Source of the DNA: Zhengitettix transpicula
Taxonomy: Eukaryota > Arthropoda > Insecta > Orthoptera > Tetrigidae
Direction: 5' to 3'
DNA: 64,000 nt
Assembly: GCA_037074705.1 (NCBI GenBank)
Contig: CM073590.1
Coordinates: 210,224,746-210,288,745, forward strand
Under the pieces are notes generated by a model. It searched no databases and was not told the origin of the DNA. It saw nothing but the letters and a program-made list of their open reading frames with translations. Below, piece by piece: positions 13,026 to 23,683 of this stretch (the stretch's first letter is position 1; each line of letters opens with the position of its first letter). Position numbers and translations under genes: made by a program.

Positions 13026-13945
13026 TGTAGCAATAATTAATTAGGCCATTAAATTGATTAGGTATAATTTGAATTGTAGCGAATAAAGTGAATTGTAACG
13101 GTATGAGCTTCAAATACAACAATTCTTTTCCTTAGTCGAAAAGCCGAAATGGTGGCTGCGCGCGCAAAAGAAAGTCAGTCTGCGGTCGGCGACGAGAGGT
13201 GAAACAGTAAAAAAGTCTTCGCCGAGATATGTGGCAGTTCGGTCCACATAGAGAAATAAAAAAACAGTAAGGTTCTGCACTGAGCCTGGGTCGAGCAAGG
13301 AGACACAAAAAGCCTAAAATCCGCGACGAGAAGAAAGTAGTAAAGTATGGACTCTGCATATAATAAGTCTGCAAACATAAACTACAAATCTCGAGTTCCT
13401 GTATGGAAGCAGGAGTTTGCTTCACAAATTGAACAATCTTCGCATTGAGTGATCCGGCAACGGCTAGCTGACCAGAAAGGGGAGAAAACAACAAAGGTTC
13501 CTGATAGCTGAGGACGTGCACTTCGAACGTGTGCGTGTGTAATATCTGCAAGGAAGTTAGAATCAGTGTAAAAATTTGCATTTTTAGTGTAGTGTTGAAG
13601 CTACAAAAGAAAGAGTTGGTACCAGACGGACAATACGTGAGTAACAAAACATATATAAATTTGTGAACGTTAATTAGAAAGGTAACAGTCGGATTTCGTT
13701 CAGTTTCTTTACATTTCATTTATCATCTTATTATTTTAGGTGAATTTTTATGTTTGAAGTGTTAATCAGTTTATAAATCACTTTTCTGTTAATTATCAAA
13801 CCCAGTTGTGACCCTGAGAGAAGAGATCTTAATTTGATTGTATTTGTTTTAATTTTGGAAGCCACAAGTGAATAAAATAACAAATTTATTTTCTTTGTTA
13901 ATTTTTGATAATTTTTTCTTTTAATTAACCTTTTTTATCGTTACA
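13026..13945 (+). mobile_element. Family A LTR, copy 2 (5' LTR remnant)
   Basis: This 920-bp LTR is homologous to copy 1. It starts TGTAGCAATAATTAATTAGGCC and ends ATCGTTACA, and was inserted immediately after a (TA)n run. The right flank (TAAA) does not match the left (ATAT). Instead it runs into a decayed tRNA-Lys-type primer-binding site at 13950-13969. This copy is therefore best read as the 5' LTR of an element whose internal region has been lost or degraded, not a solo LTR. The 195-codon minus-strand frame across it is antisense to the LTR and has no family features. Confidence 0.75.
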
Positions 13946-13949
13946 TAAA

Positions 13950-13969
13950 TGTCTACCACAACGTGGGTC
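13950..13969 (+). promoter_or_regulatory. Decayed primer-binding site (tRNA-Lys type)
   Basis: CAACGTGGGTCAAG follows the LTR end after a four-base TAAA spacer. The full stretch aligns, with several changes, to TGGCGCCCAACGTGGGGC, the complement of the 3' end of insect tRNA-Lys(CUU) as I know it. Copy 4 has the same TAA spacer, primer site and AAG arrangement at 28649-28673, so the two support each other. Confidence 0.55.
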
Positions 13970-14763
13970 AAGATTAATCTACCTTTCAGGTGATCATTAG
14001 AATATATAGTAGTAAACAATAGGGTCTTTAAAAAAGAATGATTTACAATTCTGCCAAAGTTATAAAAGCAAAAAATGAATATAAATTACGATAACAAAAG
14101 TTAATATAAAGACACTAACAACAACAAAACTATAGAAATCTGGCAAAGTTATAGAAATATCTCACAAAGTTATAGAAATCTGGCGGTAATCGTAACGGTT
14201 TAAAAAAGAAAGATTTTATTTACATACCATTTATTTAGACCTGTCTCATTTGTGCACACGTAATTCTTTTAATTTTTATAGAACACTATTTTCATTGACA
14301 GACCATAGCACATAGTTTGTAACCGTCTCACTTAACAACACTTTGCTAATTATGGCAGCGATCAATGTGGACGTACGTATGGTCATATTCAGCTTTGCTG
14401 TAGAAAATCTTTAATAAAAAATGATGATATTCAGCCCATACTTTGCTGAATTCGATCACCACAGACGCCCATGCTTCCAGAAATACCAATGACTGACTAT
14501 TTCTCACAATATAGCGAGCTCTGCCTCCCAAACACACACTGCTCTCCGACTGTGCGACTGTTATTTTTGACTGTCCGCTAAAAGTTCTGAGCGTGGTATA
14601 TACGCTTTTTGGACAACAATTCGTAGCAAGCAACCATTATAACCTCTGCATTCTCGCGCCAAACAATGCTTTTCTTTACAACATCCAGCATAAAAGTTAC
14701 GCCGCCAATAATTAAAGAAACAATTTAAATAAAACATTTCATTACACATTGGTAATATCTACA

Positions 14764-14820
14764 ATATATATATATATAGAAATATATATATATATATAGA
14801 AATATACATATATATATATA
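14764..14820. repeat. Compound (TA)n microsatellite
   Basis: Runs of (TA)n are separated by GAAA interruptions at near-regular spacing. The LTR at 14822 is inserted directly at its right edge. Confidence 0.85.
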
Positions 14821-14821
14821 T

Positions 14822-15780
14822 TGTAATGCCAATTAATTAAGCCATTAATTGTTTTTAAATAATTTAAATTGTTAACGAATAAATGAATTGTAAGCGGCAT
14901 GACCGAGGAAAGCAACAATGGGCTGTTTCTTTGTTGAAGAGTCTGAATGGCGATTACGCGCGCAAAAGTATAGGCAGTTGGCGGAGGAACATTGCGAGGA
15001 GCAGAACAAATAATAAAACTTGAGCAGAGACTAGACGTCGTTAATGTATTACCAGTTAAAGTTGTGAATTAATACATAGTAAAACATTCACTGAAGTATT
15101 GCATCGTAAATATTGGAAATTAATAGCAGTTTTGGACAGAATGGAACTTTCCAAAATCTTCGTGGAGAAATTGTTCCAGGAGAACATTGGTAAATTATTA
15201 TGGAGCGGAGCAGTCAACGAAATACAGCCAAACTTGCCAAATTTTAAAGTGTAGTGTAGAATCAGTAAAAACCAAGGCCTGATATTAAAAATGTGTGTAA
15301 AAGTGTCCGAACGAGGTAAAAAATTATTGTTCTGGTACCAGACGACGGTCCGTAAGTAACATAACTTTGATAAATTTGTAAACTATAATTAAAACGGTAG
15401 TCAGATTTCGGTCAGAGTTCATTTAGTTCACCTTTCATTCCACTTATATCTCATATTGTAATTAGGTTAATTTTTTTATATTTTGAATTGTTAATAGTCA
15501 AATTATACATTTAACGTGTCCCAATTAGCAAACCCAGTGATGACCCTGAGATTAAGAGATTTTCAACATATTGGAATGTAAATATTGATGTGTATTTGCT
15601 AGAACAACATAAATTGTAAGTAATTAAAGTAAAGTTTTGTAAATTTTGACCAAAGACCAGCGTACAAAGATAGGGCTAAAAATGTGCATTTTAAAGAATA
15701 AAAATAAAAACTTTGAATATTAATAATTTTATTAATCATTCCTTTAATTTAATTAAAGGACTAACTTGTTGATTATTACA
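14822..15780 (+). mobile_element. Family A LTR, copy 3
   Basis: This 959-bp LTR begins TGTAATGCCAATTAATTAAG and ends TTGATTATTACA, with the family landmarks (GGTACCAGACG, CAAACCCAGTGATGACCCTG, AATAAA). The left flank is ATAT and the right flank ACAT, a target duplication with one mismatch, so it is probably an older solo LTR. Only about 55 bp separate its 3' end from the inward-facing end of the family B LTR. Confidence 0.75.
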
Positions 15781-15815
15781 ACATAGTAATAAACAATTAA
15801 ACTATCCATCTGAAT

Positions 15816-15833
15816 GACCCATGTTGGGCGATA
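15816..15833 (-). promoter_or_regulatory. Primer-binding-site remnant of family B LTR
   Basis: Read on the minus strand this is TATCGCCCAACATGGGTC. It matches 14 of 18 bases of the tRNA-Lys-type primer site and sits two bases beyond the 3' end of the family B LTR, where a primer site belongs. Confidence 0.5.
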
Positions 15834-15835
15834 AA

Positions 15836-16652
15836 TGTAAAAAACAAAATTAAATTAATTAATATTTACCCGTATATGGTGCCAAATTGTTGTACACCAA
15901 AATATTAAAGGGAAAAATATCTCACGAGTCGCCTACGGGCCTCCAACAAAAAACTAGGAGTTTATAAAATGAACACAACACTCTATAAAACTTTTTATAA
16001 TAGAAATCAAACACTTATTTACTATCCTCAACCAAAACCATACAACCACCTTGGACCGTCAAAATTGGTTCCCAAGCGGTCCAACGCCCTTCAACGGATC
16101 CACGTTAGTTCGTGGTTCGTGAATGATCACAGCAAACTCACAACCCTACATTAAGCACCCTTCTCCACTTTGCTACAGCAAAGCTGCATTGCCCAGTGTC
16201 ACCATAGGAGGTGTGGAGATAGGATTTGTTGGCAGAGCTATCATAGATAGACGGCTTTACCCGAGATTACCATCTCCCGGGGCCTTTTACCAACCTTGGA
16301 CTGGCCTGAATCTCGAGTGAGATTCGTTATACGAAAAAAAATACTAATTGGATCCACTATAGCACAGAACTGCTTAGGATCGAAATGACTCAGACAAAAA
16401 AACCCAACGACTACAAACGCCGGCGCACCTGGACCGAACGTCCAACTCGACCAAACTTTCTAGACACACAAGTATCAACAACCACGGGCTAGCTTTCTCC
16501 ACTGCTGACTGACTAGTGTTTATTTCTTAGGGCTTTTATACCCTTCTACCGAGACACAGTTTGACCAATCGTCAAACGTTCGTAAACAACGAGCGCAACG
16601 CGAAAACATCGCCCGTACTGCCGACCTGAAGACAAAAAAAAACTTGGATACA
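15836..16652 (-). mobile_element. Family B LTR with visible promoter (minus strand)
   Basis: On the minus strand this 817-bp segment starts TGTATCC and ends TTTTACA (inverted tips TGTA/TACA) and is followed by a primer-site remnant. It is markedly richer in GC than its flanks. A TATA box (GTATAAAAG, plus positions 16533-16541) is followed about 30 nt later by a TCAGTC initiator repeated as AGTCAGTCAGC (about 16505-16516). This is the standard arthropod RNA polymerase II core promoter spacing and marks the U3/R boundary. It shares no clear sequence with family A. No internal region survives beyond about 50 bp. Short plus-strand frames at 15969-16320 are antisense to it and not called. Confidence 0.6.
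16507..16541 (-). promoter_or_regulatory. TATA box and initiator of family B LTR
   Basis: GTATAAAAG at 16533-16541 (minus strand) is followed by TCAGTC at about 16508-16513. The roughly 30-nt distance is what is expected for a TATA/Inr promoter, so transcription would run leftwards through R and U5. Confidence 0.55.
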
Positions 16653-19600
16653 ATAAATTCCTTAGTATTTGCTATAATATATATATATATGGGTGTGTGG
16701 GTGTCTATGATTGAACTAAACGTGCGGATAATAATAGGAAATATTATTGTAAGTAATTTACGAACAATTTAAAAAACTATTGTTTAGACTTTCCTGGATA
16801 TTTACGTATTATAATCATATATTAAACAACAAAATAATCTACCTATGGCGTAAAATCGCTCTAAACTTGACTAAAAATCCATTTTTTTTGTTTCAAATTC
16901 TAGGAGCAAGGATAAACAATTTCTGGAAAGTATCTACCGTTGAAAAAAATTATTCGCACGATGAAATTGGCGATATCAAATCCGCCCCTCAATTCCGAAT
17001 CTCATTGATTGTGATCGACAATATAAAAGGAAGATTAATCGGAACGAGGGATTAAAACTGTTTGAGCCTCTCTTCTTCTTTAAATAACATCGGGACTTTT
17101 TCCAATCAACTTATTGCCCCAGAAAAAAGCATAATTCTCTCCTTTTCAACAATGTATACTTAACCCTTAACCCCGTGTTTAATGGCCTTAACCACCCTTG
17201 GTAATATTACTGTTTATCTAATCGACCGCGATATCTTTGGATTCGTCACCAACCTCGGTCATTATTGAAATTTTTATACATGTCACCACATCGTCTCTCA
17301 CACGCTATTGCATGACAGACGTGTTTTACCCCCACAGTGACCATTCTTAGAATATAAGTAATAGGTATATCACAATTTTAAATTTTTCCATGCTTTTAAG
17401 AGTATCGGTGGAACATACGCTCATAAATTTTTATGCACATAGATTCTTTACAATGTTAATTTTACAAATTTTAATATTTGTTTATAGTTTCATCAATTGT
17501 TTTTGATTTAGAGTTCTAAAATATAGTAAGGAATATTTTTATTTGTCAAAGTTTTGCAGTTTATGAATATTGTGGCTAAAGATCAATTACGGCACAGATA
17601 TAAAAATTAGTTTTATTGAAAATTAATCACCTATGTAAGTGTTTTAAAAATAACGTATCACTTATATACATTATTTAATTCATCTCTTTCGTGGGTGCAG
17701 TTAGCCTTGTGAAATTTGTCGTTCGTTAAACAACTATGGCTTCCGCAATCTTTCTCTCTCAAACCAAACATTCTTAATTGTGTGGGTCATGCGAGGGCGA
17801 TCCTCTATTTAGCTAATAAAAACACAGAAACAGTAGCAGTGACGAGTGGACGAAGAGTCTACAAACAAAGACGTGTGCAAACTTCCGTTGCCGTGTAAAC
17901 ATGTCTCGGAAAGGTAAAGCTACGGATCAAAGAAACATTCACTTGGCTCGTTGGTAAAGAAGAGACAACAATATCTGCATTTTCAATAACTCTACTCCAA
18001 ATCCTTATAGATTTTACTCTTAACAATGTTGCCACATACCTCGGACATGAGGCAACAGTCTCAACTTCATATTACTTTCAATTAAATTATTAAGAGAAGT
18101 TCAAAATTCTATTTTCCAAATTTGAGCCCGACTATTAAATTTATGAAACATAACCATTTTTAACGTAAAAGATATAATGGAATACTAGTAATCGGAAATA
18201 TAAGTATGTTAAGTAAATAATCTATTTCACCTCATTTTATATTTTACTCTCTCGGAATGGTTGTTACGTCGCTAAATTACAATAACTAACTAATTACAGA
18301 TTCGTTTATCGATAATTTAAGTTAAAGTAAAAGATTAATAGAAATTTTTCTTCATTCTCTACGTCCGGAAATCCTTAGATTATTTATCTCAGATTTAATT
18401 AAAATATTTCTTCCGGAGGTAGAAATTGTTTCAATTCTCCTTAAAACGTAATGGGAAACTGCAACTCTCGTTTGACAACCGAAACATGTATTTAATTTTA
18501 AGTAAACTCATATAAAGAATAACAATTAAATTCTTAGTTACATCTTTCTCTGACTTCATTGAATTTCAAATTTGTAAAAGAGGCAAGTTTATCAGAAACA
18601 TATTTCAATTAAATGAAAAATTGGAACATATCAATAACATAATAATAGGCTGGAATATGCGGGTAAAGCACACCATTTTAGAAATTAATTCCAAAAAACT
18701 TTATATTTAATTTTTCAAGCAATAAATTAAATTGCGACTTTAAATGTTTATATTTTTGCAACTGAAAAGATTAAAAAATGGAGCGATACGTCGTGCTAAT
18801 TTTTATTATATTAATATTGTAATAAATAACGTTTAAACGTATAGTTCAGTTAAGAAGGATCATTTGTTCTGCTGACGTCAACATCGCTTAGCCGCTCGAA
18901 GTTGAGTCCCCCTCTAATATAAATTTCGGCCGTCCGCCATTTTTAATCTTACGGAACTGTCTCGCCTTACTCGTGGATGAAGTTAGCACATGTCGTTTGT
19001 GAAGCATGAAATGTTTTTAAGATTGAATATCATCACATAACATTCATAACTTTTAAATTATTTAGGCAAGATTGCATTGGAGTACATAAATCTTTTATTA
19101 TTTTGAGTTTACTTGTGAAACCTTAATCTTTTATCGGAGATAAAATAATTCTTGAGAAAATAAGTCAAAATTTGGTGATTCAATTAATTTTTTGTCAATT
19201 TTAAACATTTAAATTAAATTAATAATCATAAAATATGTTATTAAAATATATATCACTATGCAGAACTTAAATATACTTTTAATTGTTTGAATAAAGAGAT
19301 TATACATTTATTTTAAAATAAAGGTATTTATTTTCAATTACAACGGAGTTACATCAAATTACAAAAAAATTGATTACAGCGTGTAATAAAATTTCCAAAT
19401 CACTTTTGCTTTAATTTCTGTTTTTTTTTCAGCAGACTTAGATTTAAAAGATACAGTTTGTTTATTGTTTTCATAATTTTTTTGAGACGTTCAACTGACA
19501 ACATGAAGGTATTACCATAACCTCACATCGTTAAATTGTTTTTTTCAATCTATCGTATGTAATTATATTGCATTTTTTGCAGTGCACGATCTTGCTCACT

Positions 19601-20282
19601 CAAAAATCCAAGTACCTTCGTTTCGTCCTCTTCTCAGTCAAGAATTCTAATAAATTCAGGAATAACATAATTTCTATTAAATTATGGCGTCGAAAATCAC
19701 CCAATAAGATTATCTGTTTCACAGAGCGTTAAGAATTTAGTCGTGGCGCCAAGCTGTTGTTGACCGCGGTTTATACCTGCCGCTTAATCGTTAATACTTA
19801 CAAAATTAATAAATTTGACAAGAATTTGATTTTAATATGAAAAAAAAGGAAATATATTTCTGACAAATTTGATTGTTTTAATGATTTGTAATAATAATTC
19901 ATGATAATACAACAATTTAAAAAAAAAGGAATTTTGAAGATAGGGCTGAGACCATTGTCATGAATGTAATTAATTTTCGCTTAAAGACCACATGCTGTGT
20001 CATTCAGATGCTATAGCGTCATACACTACAATGGACAAAAACACTAAGAGGTGTTTAAAACGCAGGAGCACTTCCCAAGCATTGCTTAACGAGGTACGTT
20101 ATTTGCTTTCGCATCTTGGCATGGTGTGAGTGGCACATGGCTTTTTGTATTAGACGTACATTTCCTCTAAAACTACTTACCTGTCGTTCATCTTGAACTG
20201 ATGATTGTAGATCACCTATCAACCAATCTACCACTGTGAACAAAAGTAAGATGAATTTATTTATAGAATATAAATCCTTTAT
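16653..20282. other. AT-rich stretch without recognisable genes
   Basis: There is a short (TA)n run at about 16676-16690 and chance ORFs up to 91 codons. A small GC-richer patch at about 18870-18980 includes CCGCCATTTTTAAT, which resembles a YY1/Pho-type CCGCCAT site. That could be a promoter remnant but is too little to call one. Confidence 0.5.
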
Positions 20283-21235
20283 TTAATCTTCCAAATCAAT
20301 TTCATCCCCTTCAAAGTAATCCCCGTCCGATAAAACGCACTTTTTCCAGTCCTCGAAACAGTCGGAATAGTCTTTTTCCGGTATAGCCTTTAAGACCTTC
20401 TTCGATTCGGTGTTCATCTCCTCCATCGTCTCAAAACGGCGTCCCCGCATTGGCCTCTTGAGTTGCTGAATAGCCAGAAGTCGCACGGAGCCAAATCAGG
20501 CGAATACGGTGGTTGCGGAACGATATGAGTCGAGTTTTTGGCAAAAAAGTCGCGAAGAACCAATGCAGAATGACATGGTGCGTTATCGTGATGAAGGAAC
20601 CAAGAGTTGTTCGCCCATAATTCCGGCCGTTTCAGACGAATAGCTTCACGCAAACGACGCATAACGCTCAAATAATATTCTTTGTTGACAGTTTGGCCCG
20701 GCGGAAGGAATTCATAGGGCACCACGCCACGATAATCAAAGAAAACTGTCAACATGACCTTGATTTTCGATCGACTTTGCCGTGGTCTTTTCAGCCTTGC
20801 TTCACCTTTTGAACAATATTCGCTGGATTGGTCGGTGGTTTCATGGTCGTATGCGTAAATCCAAGTCTCGTCTCCAGTAATGATGCATTTCAAGTAGTCC
20901 TGATAGTCGGACAGCAAAGTTTCACACATTCCAAAAAATTTAGCGATTTTGGCACCAATCGAGACTTGACGCGTTTGAGACACAAAACATTCTTCAAAAT
21001 GGTTTGCGCTGAGCCAAATGATATTCCAACACTATCTGCGAGATCTCTAATTGTCCATCGACGATTTTCAAGCGTTCTCTGTCCTCTTTGAACTCGTTGT
21101 ACCACTTATAAACTTTTTTTGTGCCATAGTTTGATCACCAAAGGCCTTCCGCAACATTTTCAACGTGTCCGCACAAGAATATTCGTTCCGCAAACAATAT
21201 TTGATACAAGTTCTTTGCGCAACAAAATCACCCAT
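20283..21235 (-). pseudogene. Mariner-family transposase pseudogene
   Basis: This is a relic of a Tc1/mariner cut-and-paste transposase. Reading leftwards, the N-terminal helix-turn-helix region (MGDFVAQRTCIKYCLRNE, start at 21235) is followed by the second HTH (LENRRWTIRDLADSVGIS). Then comes the catalytic domain with the mariner D,D34D triad: TGDETW, HHDNAPCH and YSPDLAPCDFWLF, with 34 residues between the last two aspartates. The tail is GDYFEGDEIDLED plus a stop, with AATAAA directly after it. The frame changes at least four times: at a 7-base homopolymer (21114-21120), near 21068-21085, at a 6-base homopolymer (20933-20938), and near 20466-20474. Roughly 30 codons are missing between the two HTH motifs, with shorter gaps before the catalytic domain and in the C-terminal EDWKK segment. 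The transposase is dead. I could not find matching terminal inverted repeats, so the left end may be lost. Confidence 0.9.
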
Positions 21236-21256
21236 TGCAAAAATCGAAAAATTCAC

Positions 21257-22025
21257 TTTTGGTTGTTTACTCGGAGATAATTAAACCTTTTAACAAACAA
21301 ACGCTTGGATAATATTATAGACAGTCCTACCTACCTAGAAAAAAAATTTACCTGCCTTCCTAATACCCGGGAGTTTTAAATGACAATTTCACCTTACATA
21401 TTGATCACAGTAGTAAGTATTTATATTTTTTATAAGATAGTAATCTATCTAACAAATATGATAACGATGCGTTGTTACGCACGAAAAAATAGTAAAGTAT
21501 AACGTTTCTGAACCTTTGCTGTTGCTAAATACCTTCATTATTCCGTGTGGGTTAAAAGTTTACCTGTATATTTGAAGATGTGAGTCTTAAGTTCACTACG
21601 CCGCTAAACCTTTTCCCTTTAATATATCTGAATTAAACCAAAAAAAAATTGGTTTACCCCGGGAACTGTGATGTCTTTGTCAAATGACGAAGTTTGGTCG
21701 CTTCCCCGGGAAGGAGTATTGACCTTCTCGAAGGTGCGAACTAGCGGGCCAAAGTAATCGCGCTAAGTGAGGCAACGGGTACAAGTACACAGCACCTCCA
21801 GACCTACTTCAAATCTTCTGAAATTAAAGCTTCAACATTGCAGAAACCGCAAGTGCACAGACAACTCAAGTACTGGTGTCTCATCCTGGATAATTTAGTC
21901 GGGGTTGTGAGTGACCGCCATAACACTCTTTAACGACCTCAGAAAGATAAATAAATATATATGTAGTGGAAAAACATTCATAAAAGGTTTATTAAGTGAT
22001 TATATAATCAGAACAATATATCAAT
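21257..22025. other. Spacer right of mariner relic
   Basis: The mariner 5' untranslated region probably continues to about 21350. Then follow AT-rich DNA and a slightly GC-richer segment (21650-21950) with no recognised content. Confidence 0.45.
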
Positions 22026-22060
22026 TCGTTTCGTCCCTCACTAAACTTGTGCGATGATAG
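22026..22060 (-). ncRNA. Degenerate hammerhead-like motif, tandem unit 1
   Basis: The minus strand carries GAGGGACGAAACG, the stem II 3' side plus the GAAA box, but the CTGANGA box is not intact and the cleavage triplet is changed (GAAACGAAT). The motif is in the same orientation as the next one, 112 bp away. Confidence 0.4.
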
Positions 22061-22136
22061 AAAATAGAAATTTATATGTATATATATTACACAAATATTT
22101 AATATGGATTTTTATATGATATAAAACAAATAAATG

Positions 22137-22170
22137 TACGTTTCGTCCCTAAATTAGGACTTCTTAATGA
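22137..22170 (-). ncRNA. Hammerhead-like motif, tandem unit 2
   Basis: The minus strand reads TCATTAAGAAGTCC, an 8-base loop, then GGACGAAACGTA. Stem II is GTCC/GGAC as at 58321-58352 and 51045-51077. The CTGANGA box is degenerate. A direct repeat of this kind, about 112 bp apart, is the arrangement known from Penelope-like terminal repeats and hammerhead-bearing tandem retroelements. Confidence 0.5.
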
Positions 22171-22555
22171 GACCTTAAAGATTAATATTATACTCTAAAA
22201 TTTATTCAATAATGTTGAATATTCTGATAAATTTGCTTGTGTACACGTATAATATTTTCAATGATTATGTTCCAAAAATTACTGAATATTATATAAAAAA
22301 AATGGAATAAATTAAAAAAAAATCATTGTTTTGACTTCAATGCCTGTCGAAGATAACTTATTTAAAATGGTTGACATATTCTGGCAATGGGTTCATTGCT
22401 GTTAAAAGTCGAGGGGTCAATCAATCGTATTTTAATGCAGATATATAACAAGATTTGTCAAAAAAATAAATTATGGATATTATGAATGGGTTTCTTTTAG
22501 GTAGCAGAGCGCAAAGTTGTCATCATAAGATTCCAACAACATTTTTTGTATATAT

Positions 22556-23537
22556 TGTAATAAACACTTGAATGTGCCTTTTAATCAATTTAATGGATTT
22601 ATATTTAACAAACAAAATATTTATTATCAATTATTTAACACAATTACAAATTTAAATATATCTCAATCTCTCAGGGTCATAACTGGGTTTGATAATGGCG
22701 AATCATTATATTTATAATCGTATAAACAAATTACAATTAAAGGAAAATAAAAGTGCTTGTCAACAAAATCAGAATGAAATTTATTTGTGAACGAAGTTAA
22801 CCTAAAAGATTGGCTCTAATTAACAGTTTTTAATCAAAAGAAGAGAACGAAATTTGACGGCTATCTTTTAATCAGGTTTACATAATTAGTTGTTTGTAAA
22901 TTGTTACTCACGTCTGCCCATCATTCCAGGATACCTTTAATTGTCGACACACTATGGCAGGTTTTACACTGCTTCACTCACAGATTCTACATCAAAATCC
23001 GGAACTAGGATGATCCACCTTCGTCCTCTTGGTAGACCGCTTGCATTGGGTGACTTCTGCTAACTCTGACCGGCTATGTGCACAAAAACTGTTTTGTGCT
23101 TAGCAGGTTTCGTCGTTATGCTCTAGTGAATGTTTTGTCTTGAGAAAAATGTTCAGGGACCAATCAATTCTGTTGAATGCTAATTCTCAATATTTCTCTG
23201 CAAACTGTATTTTACCATATCATAATGCGACCTGCTCTATCATTCTCCAATTAACAGTTATTATTTGACGACGTCCCACCGCAAACTCTATCTCGTCAAA
23301 CTTTGTGAACTGTACTTCACCATATCATAATACGAACTGAACTTCTCAATATCTTAATGCGAACTGCATCTGACCAAACCTTCCTGCCAACTGGACTCTA
23401 GTCTCGCAATTTGAGCGCGCATATGCCTTCCGACAAAGAAACAGTGCTTGGCTTCTCTATTGTTGCTATGTTCTGTACCGCCGTAAGAATTAAGATTTTC
23501 AATTTCACAATTAATGTCTTAATTAATTGGCATTACA
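22556..23537 (-). mobile_element. Family A solo LTR, copy 5 (minus strand)
   Basis: This 982-bp LTR in reverse orientation begins TGTAATAAACAC and ends TTGGCATTACA on the plus strand. It is flanked by ATAT at 22552-22555 and ATAT at 23538-23541, a perfect 4-bp duplication, so it is a solo LTR. It shares with copy 6 the motifs CTCAGGGTC, ACTGGGTTTGATAATGGCGA, CTTTTAATCAGGTTTACATA and CATTCCAGGATACCTT. Confidence 0.8.
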
Positions 23538-23602
23538 ATATATTGATTTATTTACAGTCGTATCAACAGCTCAGGTTATTAGCGACTCAGTTTGGGAAAC
23601 CA

Positions 23603-23683
23603 GCACACAAACATCAATTGGATTGGAACACGGGACCTCTGTGATGTGAGGCAGTCACGCTGACCCCTACACCACAGGAGGTC
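23603..23683 (-). repeat. tRNA-derived SINE-like repeat
   Basis: On the minus strand this has an A-box-like TGGTGTAGGGGTCAGC and, 40-odd bases on, a B-box-like GGTCCCGTGTTCCAATCC, as in tRNA-headed SINEs. The part ATCACAGAG.TCCCGT.TTC.AATCC and the tail ATTGATGTTTGT are shared with the plus-strand copy at 39371. No proper anticodon stem forms, so it is not a functional tRNA gene. It could also be a diverged tRNA pseudogene. Confidence 0.55.

Larger units (their letters stand above)
13946..14821. other. Spacer between two family A LTRs
   Basis: This holds the decayed primer site and possibly some internal-region remnant at its left end. Then comes AT-rich DNA with short local repeats (TTATAGAAATCTGGC occurs at about 14131 and 14171) and a compound microsatellite at 14764-14820. 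I see no reading frame resembling gag or pol. Confidence 0.5.

Noticed and set aside
13132..13719. Longest open frame of the window (195 codons, minus strand)
   Set aside because: It lies antisense within a family A LTR, has no domain-like features, and the other five LTR copies do not keep it open.
13026..15780. Copies 2 and 3 as the two LTRs of one element
   Set aside because: A microsatellite directly precedes copy 3 where a polypurine tract should be. The interior would be under 0.9 kb, and the flanks of copy 3 nearly form their own duplication.
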